Assembly: GCA_007922225.1 (NCBI GenBank)
Contig: ML679956.1
Location: forward strand, 74,250,095 to 74,314,094
Direction: 5' to 3'
Length of the DNA stretch: 64,000 bases
Source of the DNA: Emydura subglobosa
Lineage: Eukaryota; Chordata; Testudines; Chelidae
The translations under genes and the position numbers were made by a program. Positions within the stretch are counted from its first letter, which is position 1, and each line of letters opens with the position of its first letter. Below are positions 1 through 10,573 of this stretch, piece after piece. The notes beneath the pieces were generated by a model. That model was not told the DNA's origin. It did no database searches and was given only the letters and a program-made list of their open reading frames with translations.

Positions 1-545
1 CCGCTGGACTCTCTCTAACTTCTCCACATTCTTGTTGTAGTGGGGGGGCCCAAAACTGGACACAATACTCCAAATGCAGCTTCACCAATGCCGAATAGAG
101 GGGAATAATCACTTCCCGTGATCTGCTGGCAATGCTCCTACTAATGCAGCCCAATATGCTATTAGCCTTCTTGGCAACCAGGGCACACTGCTGACTCATA
201 TCCAGCTTCTTATCCACTGTTACCCCCAGGTCCTTTTCTGCAGAACTGCTGCCTAGCTCGTCGGTCTCTGGTTTGTAGCTGTGCATGGGATTCTTCCGTC
301 CTAAGTGCAGGACTTTGCACTTGTCCTTGTTGAACCTCATCAGATTTCTTTTGTCCCAATCCTCCAATTTGTCTAAGTCACTCTGTATCCTATCCCTACC
401 CTTCAGGGTATCTACCATTCCCCCCAGCTTAGTGTCATCCACAAACTTACTGAGGGTGCAATTTACCCCATCCTCCAGATCATCAATGAAGATGTTGAAT
501 AAAACCGGCCCCAGCAGCAACCCCTGGGGCACTCTGCTAGTCTGA
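1..545 (-). mobile_element. CR1-clade LINE fragment (RT C-terminal half)
   Basis: Read on the minus strand this is the C-terminal half of a CR1 ORF2. It begins near the PQG..L.P.LFNIFIDDLEDG block just before the catalytic site and continues through LHLGRKNPM and EKDLGVTVDKKLDMS to the thumb region. The same blocks occur on the plus strand in the CR1 at 15.6-17.6 kb, and the two copies appear to belong to one family. The copy is 5'-truncated at about 545, and its 3' end lies beyond the left edge of the window. The reverse-complement frame (285-545) is only an antisense shadow. No intact protein can be made. Confidence 0.88.
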
Positions 546-1479
546 TTAGAGCAGTCACACACCGGATGGGGAGGGGAACGGGTAGAGAGCACAAGCAGAA
601 TGAACAATGTGCTGGTAGCAAACGGCATATTAATTCCATGATGGTTTTGGGTGGGTTTGATTAGGAGGGGATGAACTAAATGAAAAGAAAAGGGATGGTT
701 GGGTGACCGGGACAGAGCAGGGGAGAAATGGGGCAGGTGTGGAGTGGAGCTGAGGTAAAGAGACTGTGGTAGATGGTTGGAGAAAACACCCCATCAGTGC
801 AAGGCATGGTCAGTCCAGTCAAAACTATTAAAAGTTCTCAGAATGGCCAAAAGTCCTCGCTTTAGCTGCTGCTGCTTCTATAAGCTGGGGTCTCTCTGCT
901 GTTTTTCCCCTAAGTCCACAGGGGTGGAGAGGTAAGGCCCATCGGGGTAAAAAACATGAAAAAATGGCACCTCCCTATTCATCCGCTCAGCCCCCTCATT
1001 GAGGCAAGCAAATTTGAGAACCAGGCTCCTCGAATTCCAGCCAATAGCGCCTGTGTTTGTTTGGACGGGTGGGGGATTCGCACTGTTGGATAACAGGAGG
1101 CTGAGATGTTGCCAGAACATCCCGTTACTTAACAGTCACCAAGTCTAGTAACCCAACAGGCCAGCAAGCTAATTCCAACCTCTTTGTGAAATGGTTGCAT
1201 TCCAGGCCACCTGTTCTAACATCCGCATTTAGTGACAAGCCAACATGTTCTTGAGTGTTTTATTGATGATACTGAAACCATTTAGAGCCCAGTTGGAATG
1301 AAATTCTACCCATGAAGCCTCCCACTAGTATTAACACTAACAATATAAATATATATGTAGTTCCATTTCTTTTCATACTAATTCTGAAACATTTAGGTAT
1401 CTTAGGTGCCGTCATTTAAAGGATGTTCTTGATCATAGCCTGTTTATAGCCATGGCACACTCAGCTTTGTAAGGAATTA
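546..1479. other. Anonymous sequence, no gene seen
   Basis: About 930 bp with only short open frames in unrelated phases. It has purine-rich and AT-rich patches (around 1325-1365 with TATATA). I recognise no repeat family, exon-like frame or RNA gene. Confidence 0.5.
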
Positions 1480-1745
1480 ATTACTATAGTTTTATTAAAG
1501 CAGTTTGTAGAGGCCCAAAATGCGAGCAGAGATCCATTGAGGCAGACGCTGTATAAATTCATAAGAAGAGACAGTCTCTGACTCCAAAAACTTACCATCT
1601 AAGTAATAATAAACCCTTGCTCTTCTATAATGGTTTTCATCAATAGATCTCAAAGCACTTTACAAGGGAGGTCATTATCATTATTCCCATTTTACAGGTA
1701 GGGAAACTGAGGCACAGAGCGGTGAAGCAGCTAGCCTAATGTCAG
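1480..1745 (-). mobile_element. MIR-like composite SINE (body plus 3' tail)
   Basis: On the minus strand 1745-1620 reads as the second half of a MIR-type SINE: CTCTGTGCCTCAGTTTCCC, CTGTAAAATGGGAATAATG and AAAGTGCTTTGAGATC. It continues into the tail shared by many repeats here (GACTGTCTCTTCTT, then CAGCGTCTGCCTCAATGG). The tRNA-like head is missing. This is a non-autonomous pol III retroposon that would need a LINE for mobility. The minus-strand ORFs overlapping it are fortuitous. Confidence 0.72.
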
Positions 1746-2084
1746 TAGCCTGCGTCCTCACCAAGTAGATAAAGACTGGGCCCAGTTGGTTAATGCAGAA
1801 AACTAATGATAAGTCTTTTTCCTCTACTACACAGAAGAGATTTAACTGATGGCATCCCCCCATCTAGGGCCAAACACACTGTGTATCTGTGTTTAGCATA
1901 TTTACAGTCAAGACCCAAAACAGGCTTGGATGTAGGCCTACGCGGCAAAATTCCAGAACCGCATCTGTACCCCAAACCTCACAAAGATCTGCTGTTTTGG
2001 TTTAGCTCTTTATAGGCAGCGGGTGCTGGCGTGAAATTCAGAAATAGGTCTGAATTCTAATCTCCTCCCCTAAATGAGCAATGG

Positions 2085-2297
2085 GAGGATGGTCTGGGGT
2101 TTAGGATGCTCACCTTAGACGTGGGAGGCTCGTTTTCCAGTCCCTGCTCCGTCCCAGGCTTCCTGTGCGACCTCGGACAAGTTACTGAGCCTGCCTGTGC
2201 CACGTTCCCTTTCAGTAAAGTGGGGGGAGAAGCACTTCCCTATTTCACAGGGGTGTTGTGAGGTTAAAATACTCTAAAGATTGTGGTACTCAGGTAC
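2085..2297 (+). mobile_element. MIR-like SINE, head to body
   Basis: The order of blocks matches MIR: a tRNA-like head (GGATGCTCACCTTAGACGTG, then a degenerate B box TTTTCCAGTCCC), the core TGTGCGACCTCGGACAAGTTA, TGAGCCTGCCTGTGCC, and an end with GGGTGTTGTGAGGTTAAAAT. The ORF at 2283-2564 starts inside it and has no recognisable domain. Confidence 0.75.
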
Positions 2298-3174
2298 GAC
2301 AGTGTAATTGCCTCAGATGTCAAGAGAGCAATTTGGACCAGCTCCATCTCTAACTGGGATGTCAGGGGAGCTAGTAAGGAGTGTTCAGTGGACCAAGCAG
2401 CATGTGTGTCACCTGGAAGTGACTCTGGATATGGCTTGTTTGAGCCTTTGTCACCAGCAAAGCTCGTCCCACTGGAGACCCTTCATTTAAGCAGAGGGCT
2501 TCCAGGTTCAGCTGCCAGAAAAGCCACGTCAGCAAGGCTACCTTTGAGCGAGAAGGGGATGTGACCTTCCGTCTGTCAGTGCATTCAACTTACGCCAGTG
2601 TAGAATGCAGCACCTACATCTGACACCACCCTTTACATCACCTCTGATTCTGGCCCATTCGATTCTGTAAAATAACCCTAATAAATCCTGAGCAAATCCT
2701 GACTTTTAGGCTGACAGTGAGTTGGCCGTGTCCCTGTAAAGAGAACCTCGTAAAAGTTGTGCTTGGGATTTTTTGGCATTGCAGTCTGCCAAGAGGCCAT
2801 TAACCCAAACAGCTTGAATGGCTTCCGATTAGTTGGCTAGTAGCTGTGACAAGGCAAAGTTTTACACCGTTTCCTTTAGGGAGGGACTCACACACTTCAT
2901 GGATTTTCGGCTAAATGCCCACAGACATTTACATTTTCTAAAACAACTTAGTACAAACGTTAGCCAAACAAATATTTATTGTCAGACTTTGCATCTGTGG
3001 CCTGAAAGATAACAACAGATGTCTACCAAGCTGCCCTAGGAGCAGCAGGCATAGCTAGGATTTATTAGGCTATGAATGGCCATACGGTATTTTTATGAGA
3101 TTGTTGCTATTTACTGGAATTTGTTCATTATTTCACATTTGGATTAAACTCAGATAGGGTCTCAAAAGGCATAA
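2298..3174. other. Anonymous sequence with one short TTACACC-type motif
   Basis: Around 2585-2655 there is a diverged copy of the short repeat seen elsewhere in the window (ACTTACGCCAGTGTAGAATG, then TCTGATTCTGGCCCATT). The rest shows no gene or recognisable repeat. Confidence 0.45.
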
Positions 3175-3320
3175 GGCATTATTATTCTCATTAATTATTA
3201 TTATTTGTATTACCATACCACTGAGGGGCCTTAAGAATGTACCATTGTATTAGGTGCCTTACAAACACAGAACAAAAAAACCGGTCCCTTCTCTAAAGAA
3301 CTTACAGTTTCTTAAATCCC
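3175..3320 (-). mobile_element. SINE 3' tail
   Basis: In minus orientation this is the tail ending in (ATA/AAT)n. The plus strand reads TTATTATTATTTGTATTACC, a diverged CTGAGGGGCC, TGTATTAGGTGCCTTACAAA, CACAGAACAAAAAAACCGG and AAAGAACTTACAGTTT. It is the same unit as at 18.4 kb (minus) and 55.5 kb (plus). Confidence 0.7.
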
Positions 3321-4234
3321 CAACATAGGATATAAGTGGTGCATAGGCCTGGTATATGTATATGGAGAGAGGTGTTTTTGTAGATCTAAAGAAAGTTCTT
3401 CAAACTCTGGGTGCGTCTGCCTTCTGGACAGAGAGAGACTCTGCTAAAAGAAAAATGATCATGACGACACATCCTTGTCAGTATCATCAACTGCACGTGC
3501 TCAAAAATCATGAGCTTGGATTTAAAAAATCTTGAGATGTAAAAAAAAAAAAGTGGGATTCTTTTTCTTTGCCTTCCATTTTTTGTGCCTTGAGGGTTCA
3601 CTCGGGTCATGTTTTCAAACTTTTCTCCACCACTCTGCGAGCTAGACACTTCATTTTTAATGAAAGCCAAGATTCTGAAAGCTGAAAATCTTGATTTGAG
3701 ATGCTGGAGTTTTAAGAAAATCTAAATATTGTGAGACTCAGTACAATTGTGAGAGTTGGCAGTAGTGTTCAGGATCTGGCTGTGATTTTGCAAAGGAGAG
3801 GAGACCAATATCAGAAACATCCTGCCTTTTTCCTCCCTTTATATCATATTTGAAAAAATGGTTTTATCATGTGGGTTAATTCACATTTGTTTTACCAACA
3901 TATTCTCCTTGGCAGAACTGTGTTTTTCACCCCATTCTCCATAACTCAAACAATTCAAGGCAAAATAAATAAAAAAAATATGAGTCCTATGTCCAATAAA
4001 TTTTTGTAACCTTTTGAAATGATGTAACAAATGGACTGCAATAATTGCAATTTAAATGCTGGTATAGCAGAGACATGACATAATTTACAATACACTCTAC
4101 ATTTTTCTGTTTGAAAAGCAAAGTCTAAAAATAATGTCATACACACAAATGCAGCAGAGAAACAGCTAAGATGGGACATTGCTAACAATAAGATGATATC
4201 TTAACTTGCAATTAAATAAGGAAGTGCTATTTTC
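3321..4234. other. Anonymous AT-rich sequence
   Basis: AT-rich DNA with a 12-bp A-run near 3541. The frames at 3386-3670 and 3955-4188 (minus) show low-complexity residue use and no domain. No gene is supported. Confidence 0.45.
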
Positions 4235-4612
4235 TCCTTCTCATAACACAAAAACTAGGGGGCATCAAATGAAAATAATAGGCAGCAGGTTTAAAACAAA
4301 CAAAAGGAAGTATTTCTTCACACAACACACGGTCAATCTGTGGAACTCTTTGCCAGCGTTGTGAAGGCCAATAAAGTGGTTCAAAAAAGAACTAGCTATG
4401 TTCATTAAGGATAGGTCCATCAATGGTTATTAGCCAGGATAGGCAGGGATTGCTGTTTGCCAGAGACTGGGAATGGGCAATGGGATGGATCACTTGATGA
4501 TTACTTGTTCTATTCATTGCCTCTGAAACACCTGGCATTGGCAACTGTTGGAAGACAGGATACTAGGCTAGATGGACCATTGGTCTGATCCCGTGTGACT
4601 GTTCTTATGTTC
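4235..4612 (+). mobile_element. CR1-clade LINE 3' end
   Basis: Starts within the last ORF2 codons and 3' UTR. The blocks are GGCAGCAGGTTTAAAACAAA, GTATTTCTTCACACAACACA, GTGGAACTCTTTGCCAG, GGCAGGGATTGCTGTTTGCC and GTTGGAAGACAGGATACTAG, ending CTGTTCTTATGTTCTTG. The same block order recurs at 42.17-42.59 kb at the end of the long CR1, so this is a severely 5'-truncated copy of that family. It has no coding capacity. Confidence 0.9.
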
Positions 4613-4857
4613 TTGACAAGAGGTAGTCTTTAAAGGTAAAAGTGGTATCTCATTCAAGGTGTGGAAAAAAAATTGAAGGCCAGTAAAACTTAACTAACAT
4701 CATGCTTATTTCAAGATCCAGCTGCTATTCACTGGAAAATATTTGGAATAGCTTCTGTCCAAAGATTTCTGATACTCCTTGTTTCCAGATGGCCTGCAAA
4801 TAGCGTGAGATCATCTTCACTTGCACTATTTTGGCACTCTCATTTTCAGTGCATCCT

Positions 4858-5180
4858 CTACACCTGGGGGAATTCTGTGCCACTGCGCAATGCAGAATTT
4901 GTGCAGAAATTAATGTTCTGTGCAGAATTTCCTTTTCTCCCCATTGAAATGGACTGCAGAGCTGCTGGCTGCCACTAGGGGCTGCTGGACCCAGCAGAGC
5001 ATGGCTTCCAAATAGAAGATACGGCCTGGGGAAGGGGTCAGAGCTGGAGGTTTCTGGGCAGCTGCAGTTACCAGCATGTTCTGAAGGAAGGAGGTGGTGT
5101 GCAGGAAACTCCACATAAGCCCAGGACCCAGCATCAGGCTTTCCCTCCCTCTGGATCCCTGGGGTGGGCGGAGATGCAAT
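4858..5180. repeat. Unclassified interspersed repeat (GGGGGAATTCTG type)
   Basis: It starts CTGGGGGAATTCTGTGCC and continues with repeated GTGCAGAA/TGCAGAATTT motifs, then GC-rich DNA. GGGGGAATTCTG-type termini are familiar to me from reptile repeats, but I cannot name the class. The minus-strand ORF at 4725-5288 (187 aa, Ser/Pro-rich) runs through it and shows no domain, so I treat it as fortuitous. Confidence 0.4.
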
Positions 5181-5344
5181 GTGAGTGTATGGTCTGAGGA
5201 CGCCCTGCAGCTGCGATCTGGAGGAAGAGGATGGCTGGGCTCTGGGGAGAAGGGGTGTGTGTGAGTGTCTGGGTCCTGGATATGCCACTAACCTTCTTAT
5301 TTACTTCTGTGTTTGTTTTCCTTTCCACCCTTTCCTGCCTGTCC

Positions 5345-5490
5345 GCTACGTTGATTGTAAACTCTCTGGGGGTAAGGATCGTCTCTTGCTGTGCGTTTGT
5401 GCAGTACCTAACATGACGGGGCCCTGATCTTGGTTAGGGCCTCAACGTGTTACTGCAATACAAATAAATAATAATAATAATTAATGTCAG
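5345..5490 (+). mobile_element. SINE 3' tail ending in (AAT)n
   Basis: GTAAACTCTCTGGGGGTAAG, GATCGTCTCTTGCTGTGCG, GTGCAGTACCTAACATG and ACTGCAATACAAATAAATAA. This is a plus-strand copy of the common tail with its (AAT)n terminus. The 5' part is absent. Confidence 0.72.
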
Positions 5491-6239
5491 CTGCAAGTAT
5501 TACCGATCAACCAACTTTGCCCAAATTTCAAAAGCTTTTTAGAGTCCATTAATGGTTTCAATCATATATAGGACACCGATGTGTAATTTAGAGTTGGCAT
5601 AGGTTGAACCATATTTAGGACAACTGGAGGTAGAGTACATGTCAATTAACCTGATTTCCTTCCTGATCTTGTTTCCTCTTGCTTTCTAGATTTGATTTGT
5701 CCGCTTGTCCCAAATGCTAATTGTACCAGCTGTGATGGATTTTTGAAGGAAAGAAAGTTTAGTTACTAAAACGTTTCATTGACGAAGGTAAACAGAAGTG
5801 TTGACATGTTCAGATTAGCTGACAAACAAAGGCAGATGCTTCCGTGCAATCCTTGTGGCCAGTGCCAATAAAAGGAGGAAATTGTGGGTCCTGGTCATGC
5901 CAACAAATAAGATGGTAGTTTAATCTTGCCCTTTACAGCAGTTCTAAGGGAGGGGTAAATGAAGATCAAACCAGCCTGAATTCCCAGAACTAGGCCCTAA
6001 ATCTGAGCCTCCAGCAGCAGAAACAGCTTTGAAACTAATAAAGGAAAAGGAGGCAGAAGAAGAGCTGGTAGATTCTAGGGAACCCTCACTGACATGTAAA
6101 AGGACAGTGGGTGAGTGCAACGAACTGTAAACATTATGGGCTACTATGGGTGGGGGAAGAAGTGTGTTGGCAGCCATCTTGAGAAGGGATGGATAAGTGA
6201 GGAAGTGGAGAGGCCGTCGTCTGCTAGCAGAAACTAAGA
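5491..6239. other. Anonymous sequence upstream of the L1-type relic
   Basis: No confident feature. The purine-rich part from about 6000 could be decayed 5' sequence of the L1-type element that follows, but no motif shows this. Confidence 0.35.
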
Positions 6240-6830
6240 GGATGAATAAGGAGACAAAAGGCCAATATAAAGGACATCAAAAGTGAAATTAGTGAGACTG
6301 AAATGAAAACAACAACAAAGGTGGCAACTGGATCAAATGAGCAAACAAACTGTATTAACTCTCTCGGTGAAAGATTCCAGAGAACTGGAAAAAAGAGAGA
6401 GAATTAAAACTGGAGGACATGCACACAGCAAACGCAGAAAAAAATCTAAGAGTTAAAGGTATTCCAGAGGACACGGAAGGAACAAATCTTGAAATGGGCG
6501 GCAAGAAATGAATTCACACAGAGATGGCCTTTTACCCAAGCACTGTGTAGGCTCTAGATCGAGAGATGGGATTGTCCATTTACATTGCTACCAAGATCAG
6601 GGGAAAATCCTGAAATCAACGAGGAAGAGATGTGTACCACTGATGCTCAACCAACCCATACAAATCTTTCTAGATCTGGAAAACTGAACCCTTAGTAAAT
6701 GAAGGGTAACCACCATTCTCAGACAAGACAAATGTAAAATACAAATATAGTTTCCCATTTATACTGTCCTTTAAATGGAAAGGCAGATATGTATCTATCT
6801 CAGACCCAATGGAAAAGATACTTATGGGTA
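6240..6830 (+). pseudogene. Decayed L1-type LINE ORF1 (coiled coil, RRM-like and C-terminal domain)
   Basis: With frame changes allowed, the translation follows the order of an L1-clade ORF1 protein, an RNA-binding chaperone that coats LINE RNA. A charged stretch around 6250-6400 (IKDIKSEISETEMK) could be coiled-coil remnant. LEDMHTANAEKNLRVKGIPE (6410-6469) matches the L1 block with the pattern LE..xRRxNLRIxGIPE. Next come SRDGIVHLHCYQDQGKILKS (about 6558-6617), matching the RDIIVRF...KEKIL block, then IQIFLDLEN and KYKYSFPFILSFKWKGRYV (about 6735-6790), matching the C-terminal domain. Stops and frameshifts lie between blocks. I see no ORF2 downstream. No single frame is long enough to be flagged as an ORF. 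The assignment rests on several ordered motifs. Confidence 0.62.
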
Positions 6831-7274
6831 TGTTAATAAGTGAACAAAGATATCAGACCTAGAGGTCACCAAGAAATATGGGAATTAGTGAGACCAAAGA
6901 GAGAGAGAAATCCAAAACAATGAACCACTAGGACAGCAGGACAGACCTGAAAGCAGAAGTAGTAATGCAGGGGCAGATGAACTAGATTAAAGCATGGGTT
7001 AAGGCATTATTCCAAATAATAGTTATGTGTGTAGAGTTATAAGGAGAAATGAATATAGTTAAATGGAAACTGAGCTGGGTAGGATCCAGGACACTTCATA
7101 TGGTTACAGAATACTTCATGTTGCACAAAGTTAATAGTGAAGTAAGCCTGATTTTAGAGAGATGAATGTTCAACTGTTTGTGACTTTCAAAGGGGAAGGT
7201 GGAAAAATTAAGAATAATGGAATTTGATATATATATATATGTAACAATTTTAGAATAGCATATTACAATTACTT

Positions 7275-7400
7275 GATTAATTTGCATTGTGGTGGCACCT
7301 AGAAGCCCCCATCATGGACCAGGACCCTATTGCTTTAGGTGTTGTATGTTACAGGCATATTTGACAAGGTCGGGGGGTTCAGGTATATAGGCCCCCTCTC
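7275..7400 (-). mobile_element. SINE 3' tail
   Basis: The plus strand reads GGTGGCACCTAGAAGCCCCC, ATCATGGACCAGGACCCTAT and TTAGGTGTTGTATGTTACAG, which is the reverse complement of the tail unit. It is 5'-truncated and lacks the rest of the SINE. Confidence 0.65.
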
Positions 7401-8344
7401 CATCAGAGGAAGAAAAGACAGTAACAGGGAATTCCTTTCAATGGAAAACCTGCCAGACAGCCTTATATCAGGATCACATTGATGATATAACATGTGGATA
7501 CCATTTTTGGAATCTGAACAAAATAAGCATGCAGATAATAAAGTGGTTGACCAAACACAAATAGGCCTCTAAAAGGGAACAAATGCAGGTCATGAATAAG
7601 ATGTAATACTTGTATGGAAAGTTGATGTATGTTAATCATGAGAAAATAAGTTAAAAATGAAGGGGCTCATTTTTAAAAAATGTAAAAAGATGAGACGCTT
7701 GTATTTTCAATGTCCTTTCTTTAATAAAGCCTTTTTAAAAATAATCAGTACATTAATATTGAAATAATTTGAATTTGGGATAAACTAAAAGACATTATAT
7801 GATCCTCACCTACCATTTAGTCAAAATACTGCTCACGGTCACGACGAACCCCACTGACTAATTTCCTGTGGATTGTTTCTAGTGTAGGGACCCAGTACTC
7901 AAAGTCAGTGAATAGAGCACAGTACTGAAAGTCACAGGAGACGGGGTAAAATTCTACCTTTCTTGAAGCCAGTAGAAAAAACCCTACTGACTTCTGCGAG
8001 GGTAAGAATTCACTCATGGTTATTATTCTGCTCTGTTCAGGTTCTTAGCTGTTGCTATTGACAGACGGAAGTCTGAGACGGGATGAGCTCCCCATATGCT
8101 CTGCCTAGTGGTTGAATGAAGACATGACCGTCTCTATTCTGTCTTGGCATCTCCTGTTGATAGACGCTCTGACCCTACAGTGAACTGTCCCCTTCTTTGA
8201 TTCAGCCTTCCTACCTAGGCTGCAAGCTGTTCACGCCTTCCAGGGCATTAAGGAGTCCAACAAAGGCTACTACCACTGCCCAGCAAAGGGCTTCAGGCTT
8301 CACCCAGCCAAAGTCCCAGAGTCAGAATTCTCTGGAATGTGGGT
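7401..8344. other. Anonymous AT-rich sequence
   Basis: No gene or confident repeat. An AATAAA-containing stretch at about 7715-7740 lies in AT-rich DNA with no upstream coding frame. The 66-aa minus ORF (7817-8017) has no domain. Confidence 0.4.
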
Positions 8345-9500
8345 TCCTCTTCATCTCATTGACTGTAACTTTAAGGCCAGAAGGAGACCATGATGATGGT
8401 CTATTCTGACCTCCTACACATCGCAGGCCACAGAACCTCATCCATCCACTCCTGTAATAGATCCCTAACCTCTGGCTGAATTATGGAAGTCCTCAAATCT
8501 TGATTTAAAGACTTCAAGTTACAGAGAATCTACTATGTACTCTAGTTCAAACCACCAAGTGACCCATGCCCCACACTGCAGGGGAAGACAAAACAATCCC
8601 AAGGTTTCTGCCAATCTGGCCAAGAGGGAAATTCCTTTCCACCCCCAAATCTGGTGATCAGTTAGACCCTGAGCATCTGGGCAAGACCCACCAGCCAGAC
8701 ACCTGAGAAAGAATTCACTGTAGTAACTCAGAGCTCTCCATCTAGTGTCCCATCACTGGCTGGTGGAGATATTTGCTTATAGCCATCATGGATGGTCCAT
8801 ACACCATTGTAGGCAATCTTATGAGATCATCCCCTCCATAAACTTTTCTGGCTGCAAGTCTTCTCTTCTCACTTGCAATCCTCTACCCTCCTGGGGCTCT
8901 GACCTCTGGCTCTCTGAATTGTCTCTTCCCCTCTTCTTGTAGGACTAGTTGCTCTTCTTTTCCTAGCCCTTCCATCTTCTGTTCCTGCCTGCCTCTCCCC
9001 TTCATTTTCCAACTCATCAAACCTGTCCCTCAGCTCTTTTTCTTCTTTTCCAGGCTGTCTTTTCCTCTGCCTTGTTCTTGTAGGTGTATGCTTCCACAGG
9101 CCACTTCCTTCAGCCAGCAGTCAACCCTCACAGGTCTCTTGTCACACATGTATCTGCAAGATTTGAGGTTTCCCTTCAGCCTTCTCTTTCTTTCTCCCGC
9201 CCTTCTCCCGCATATCATCTGCTGAAATCCCCTTTGAAACTCAACCATAATTTCTAGCTGTATCTCCAAACCTCAGACTGTCTCTTCCATCAGATCTAAC
9301 ATGTGGCACTTCATACAAATGAAGCACCCTTCAGGTATATTCTCCAGGAATAATGCACATCCCACTGCTTCCATATCCATCATCTTTATTGTCTCTTCCA
9401 TTTCTCAGCTCACTACCACTGCTGTCCCTGTATCTGTCCCAGCCTTCCTCTCCTTAGCTTCTGCCAAAAACAAAAAAATCCCACCACACATACCCTCCCC
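8345..9500 (-). mobile_element. CR1-related element, ORF1 N-terminus joined to 3' end
   Basis: On the minus strand about 9460-9030 encodes, with one stop, GCFICMKCHMLDLMEETV followed by GLEIQLEIMVEFQRGFQQ. This is a CxxC zinc-knuckle start followed by a coiled coil, as in CR1-type ORF1. A basic region follows (GRRAGERKRRLKGN). The homology appears to run on in a lysine/arginine-rich phase to about 8850. There it meets CR1 3' sequence (8850-8345, minus) ending near GGTCAGAATAGACCATC and CTTCTGGCCTTAAAG, the same tail type as at 30.8 and 45.7 kb. The endonuclease and RT are absent. It is either an internally deleted, non-autonomous CR1 derivative or two fragments placed together by chance. The 79-aa ORF (9030-9269) is part of this relic. 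Confidence 0.55.
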
Positions 9501-10087
9501 CACACTCCCCTGGCTTCAGCTCTTTTTGCTGGCTCCTGTACCACAGTTCCTATGGCAGGGGCTGGCGGCTTGGCTGCCTTTATAGGACTTCTGAATAGGG
9601 CAACCCCACCCGCAATCAGTGAAGCCTCATCCCTTAATCAAAGCTCAACTGCGATCAAAGGCTCTGCATCTCTCACAACACACTTCCCCTACCAGGCTCT
9701 GGAAACAAACCAAAGCAAGCAAGCAAACACACACTAGCAAGAACTCACTCGCTGCCCCCTGAGGAATCAGGGGCTTGTCTCCCTTCTCCTCCAACAGATC
9801 GCCACTCCAAGTCCTCCCTTTTCAGTTCTGTCTGTGACCTTTTCAGGCTCCAGCCCATCAAGGGGTGAGAAGGGGAGCCCGGGGCCCATCCTATCCTCTG
9901 GGTTCCAATCCAAAGGCAGGTGGCTGCACCTTGGAGTGCTGTGCAATTGCCTCCCTGGATCACTTTCTACCAGCCAAAGGAAAAGCATGGTTGTGGGGTT
10001 TTCCCACATGAATGCTGGGTTCCCTTTCTCTTTTAATAACATTTGCCTTTTGTTATATACAGACTCAGTGCTTGCGAGAGGGGAAGT
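9501..10087. other. Anonymous pyrimidine-rich sequence
   Basis: C/T-rich DNA that may be 5' sequence of the CR1 derivative on the minus strand. No exon-like frame is seen. The 129-aa plus ORF beginning at 9834 runs into the hAT element and has no domain. Confidence 0.35.
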
Positions 10088-10573
10088 CAGTGGTGTACTG
10101 AGGGTGGTGGTGGTCCAGGCACTGGCCTGGGGGCAGTCACACCTCACAGCCTCCGGCGCCCCTCTCCCCCTGCACTTTGTGAAGGGCCGGCCCAGCGCAC
10201 GCCCCTCCCCATTGGCGCGGTGAGGCTGCCCCATCCAAGCCGGGCTGCAGTGGGTAAGTGCAGGAAGACGGGGGCAGCAGGTAAGTGAGGGGGTGGTGAC
10301 AGAGCTCTGCAAGACCTGGGCTCCGCTGCTCCAATAAGTGGCAGAAAGCCCCCCAAGCAGGAGGAGGTAAGCGGTGTGGGTGTCTCCTCCTTCCCCTCCC
10401 CCCTCACAGATACAGATCCCCCCATGCCCTGGGCAGCTGGGGGGCAGCGCCATCTGGTGGTAGCCGGGGACCCCTACTGCCTTGCGGAGGGGGAGGGGGG
10501 CGTGTGAAGCTGAAGCGGGGGGTGCAAATGTAGGCTTGGCCCCCGGGCGCCGGAGACCCACGGTACGCCACTG
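10088..10573. mobile_element. GC-rich hAT-type non-autonomous element with target duplication
   Basis: The left end CAGTGGTGTACTGAGGG and the reverse complement of the right end, CAGTGGCGTACCGTGGG, form terminal inverted repeats of about 17 bp with three mismatches. The flanks GGGGAAGT (10080-10087) and GAGGAAGT (10574-10581) match at 7 of 8 bases, the 8-bp target duplication expected of hAT transposases. The interior is GC-rich and encodes no transposase. Overlapping ORFs on both strands, including a 264-aa minus frame (9767-10561), are by-products of the GC-rich interior. Confidence 0.85.

Noticed and set aside
4725..5288. 187-aa minus-strand ORF
   Set aside because: Ser/Pro-rich, crosses a GGGGGAATTCTG-type repeat, and has no domain or exon-like borders.
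9767..10561. 264-aa minus-strand ORF
   Set aside because: Most of it lies inside a GC-rich hAT element with clear termini and target duplication; no domain.
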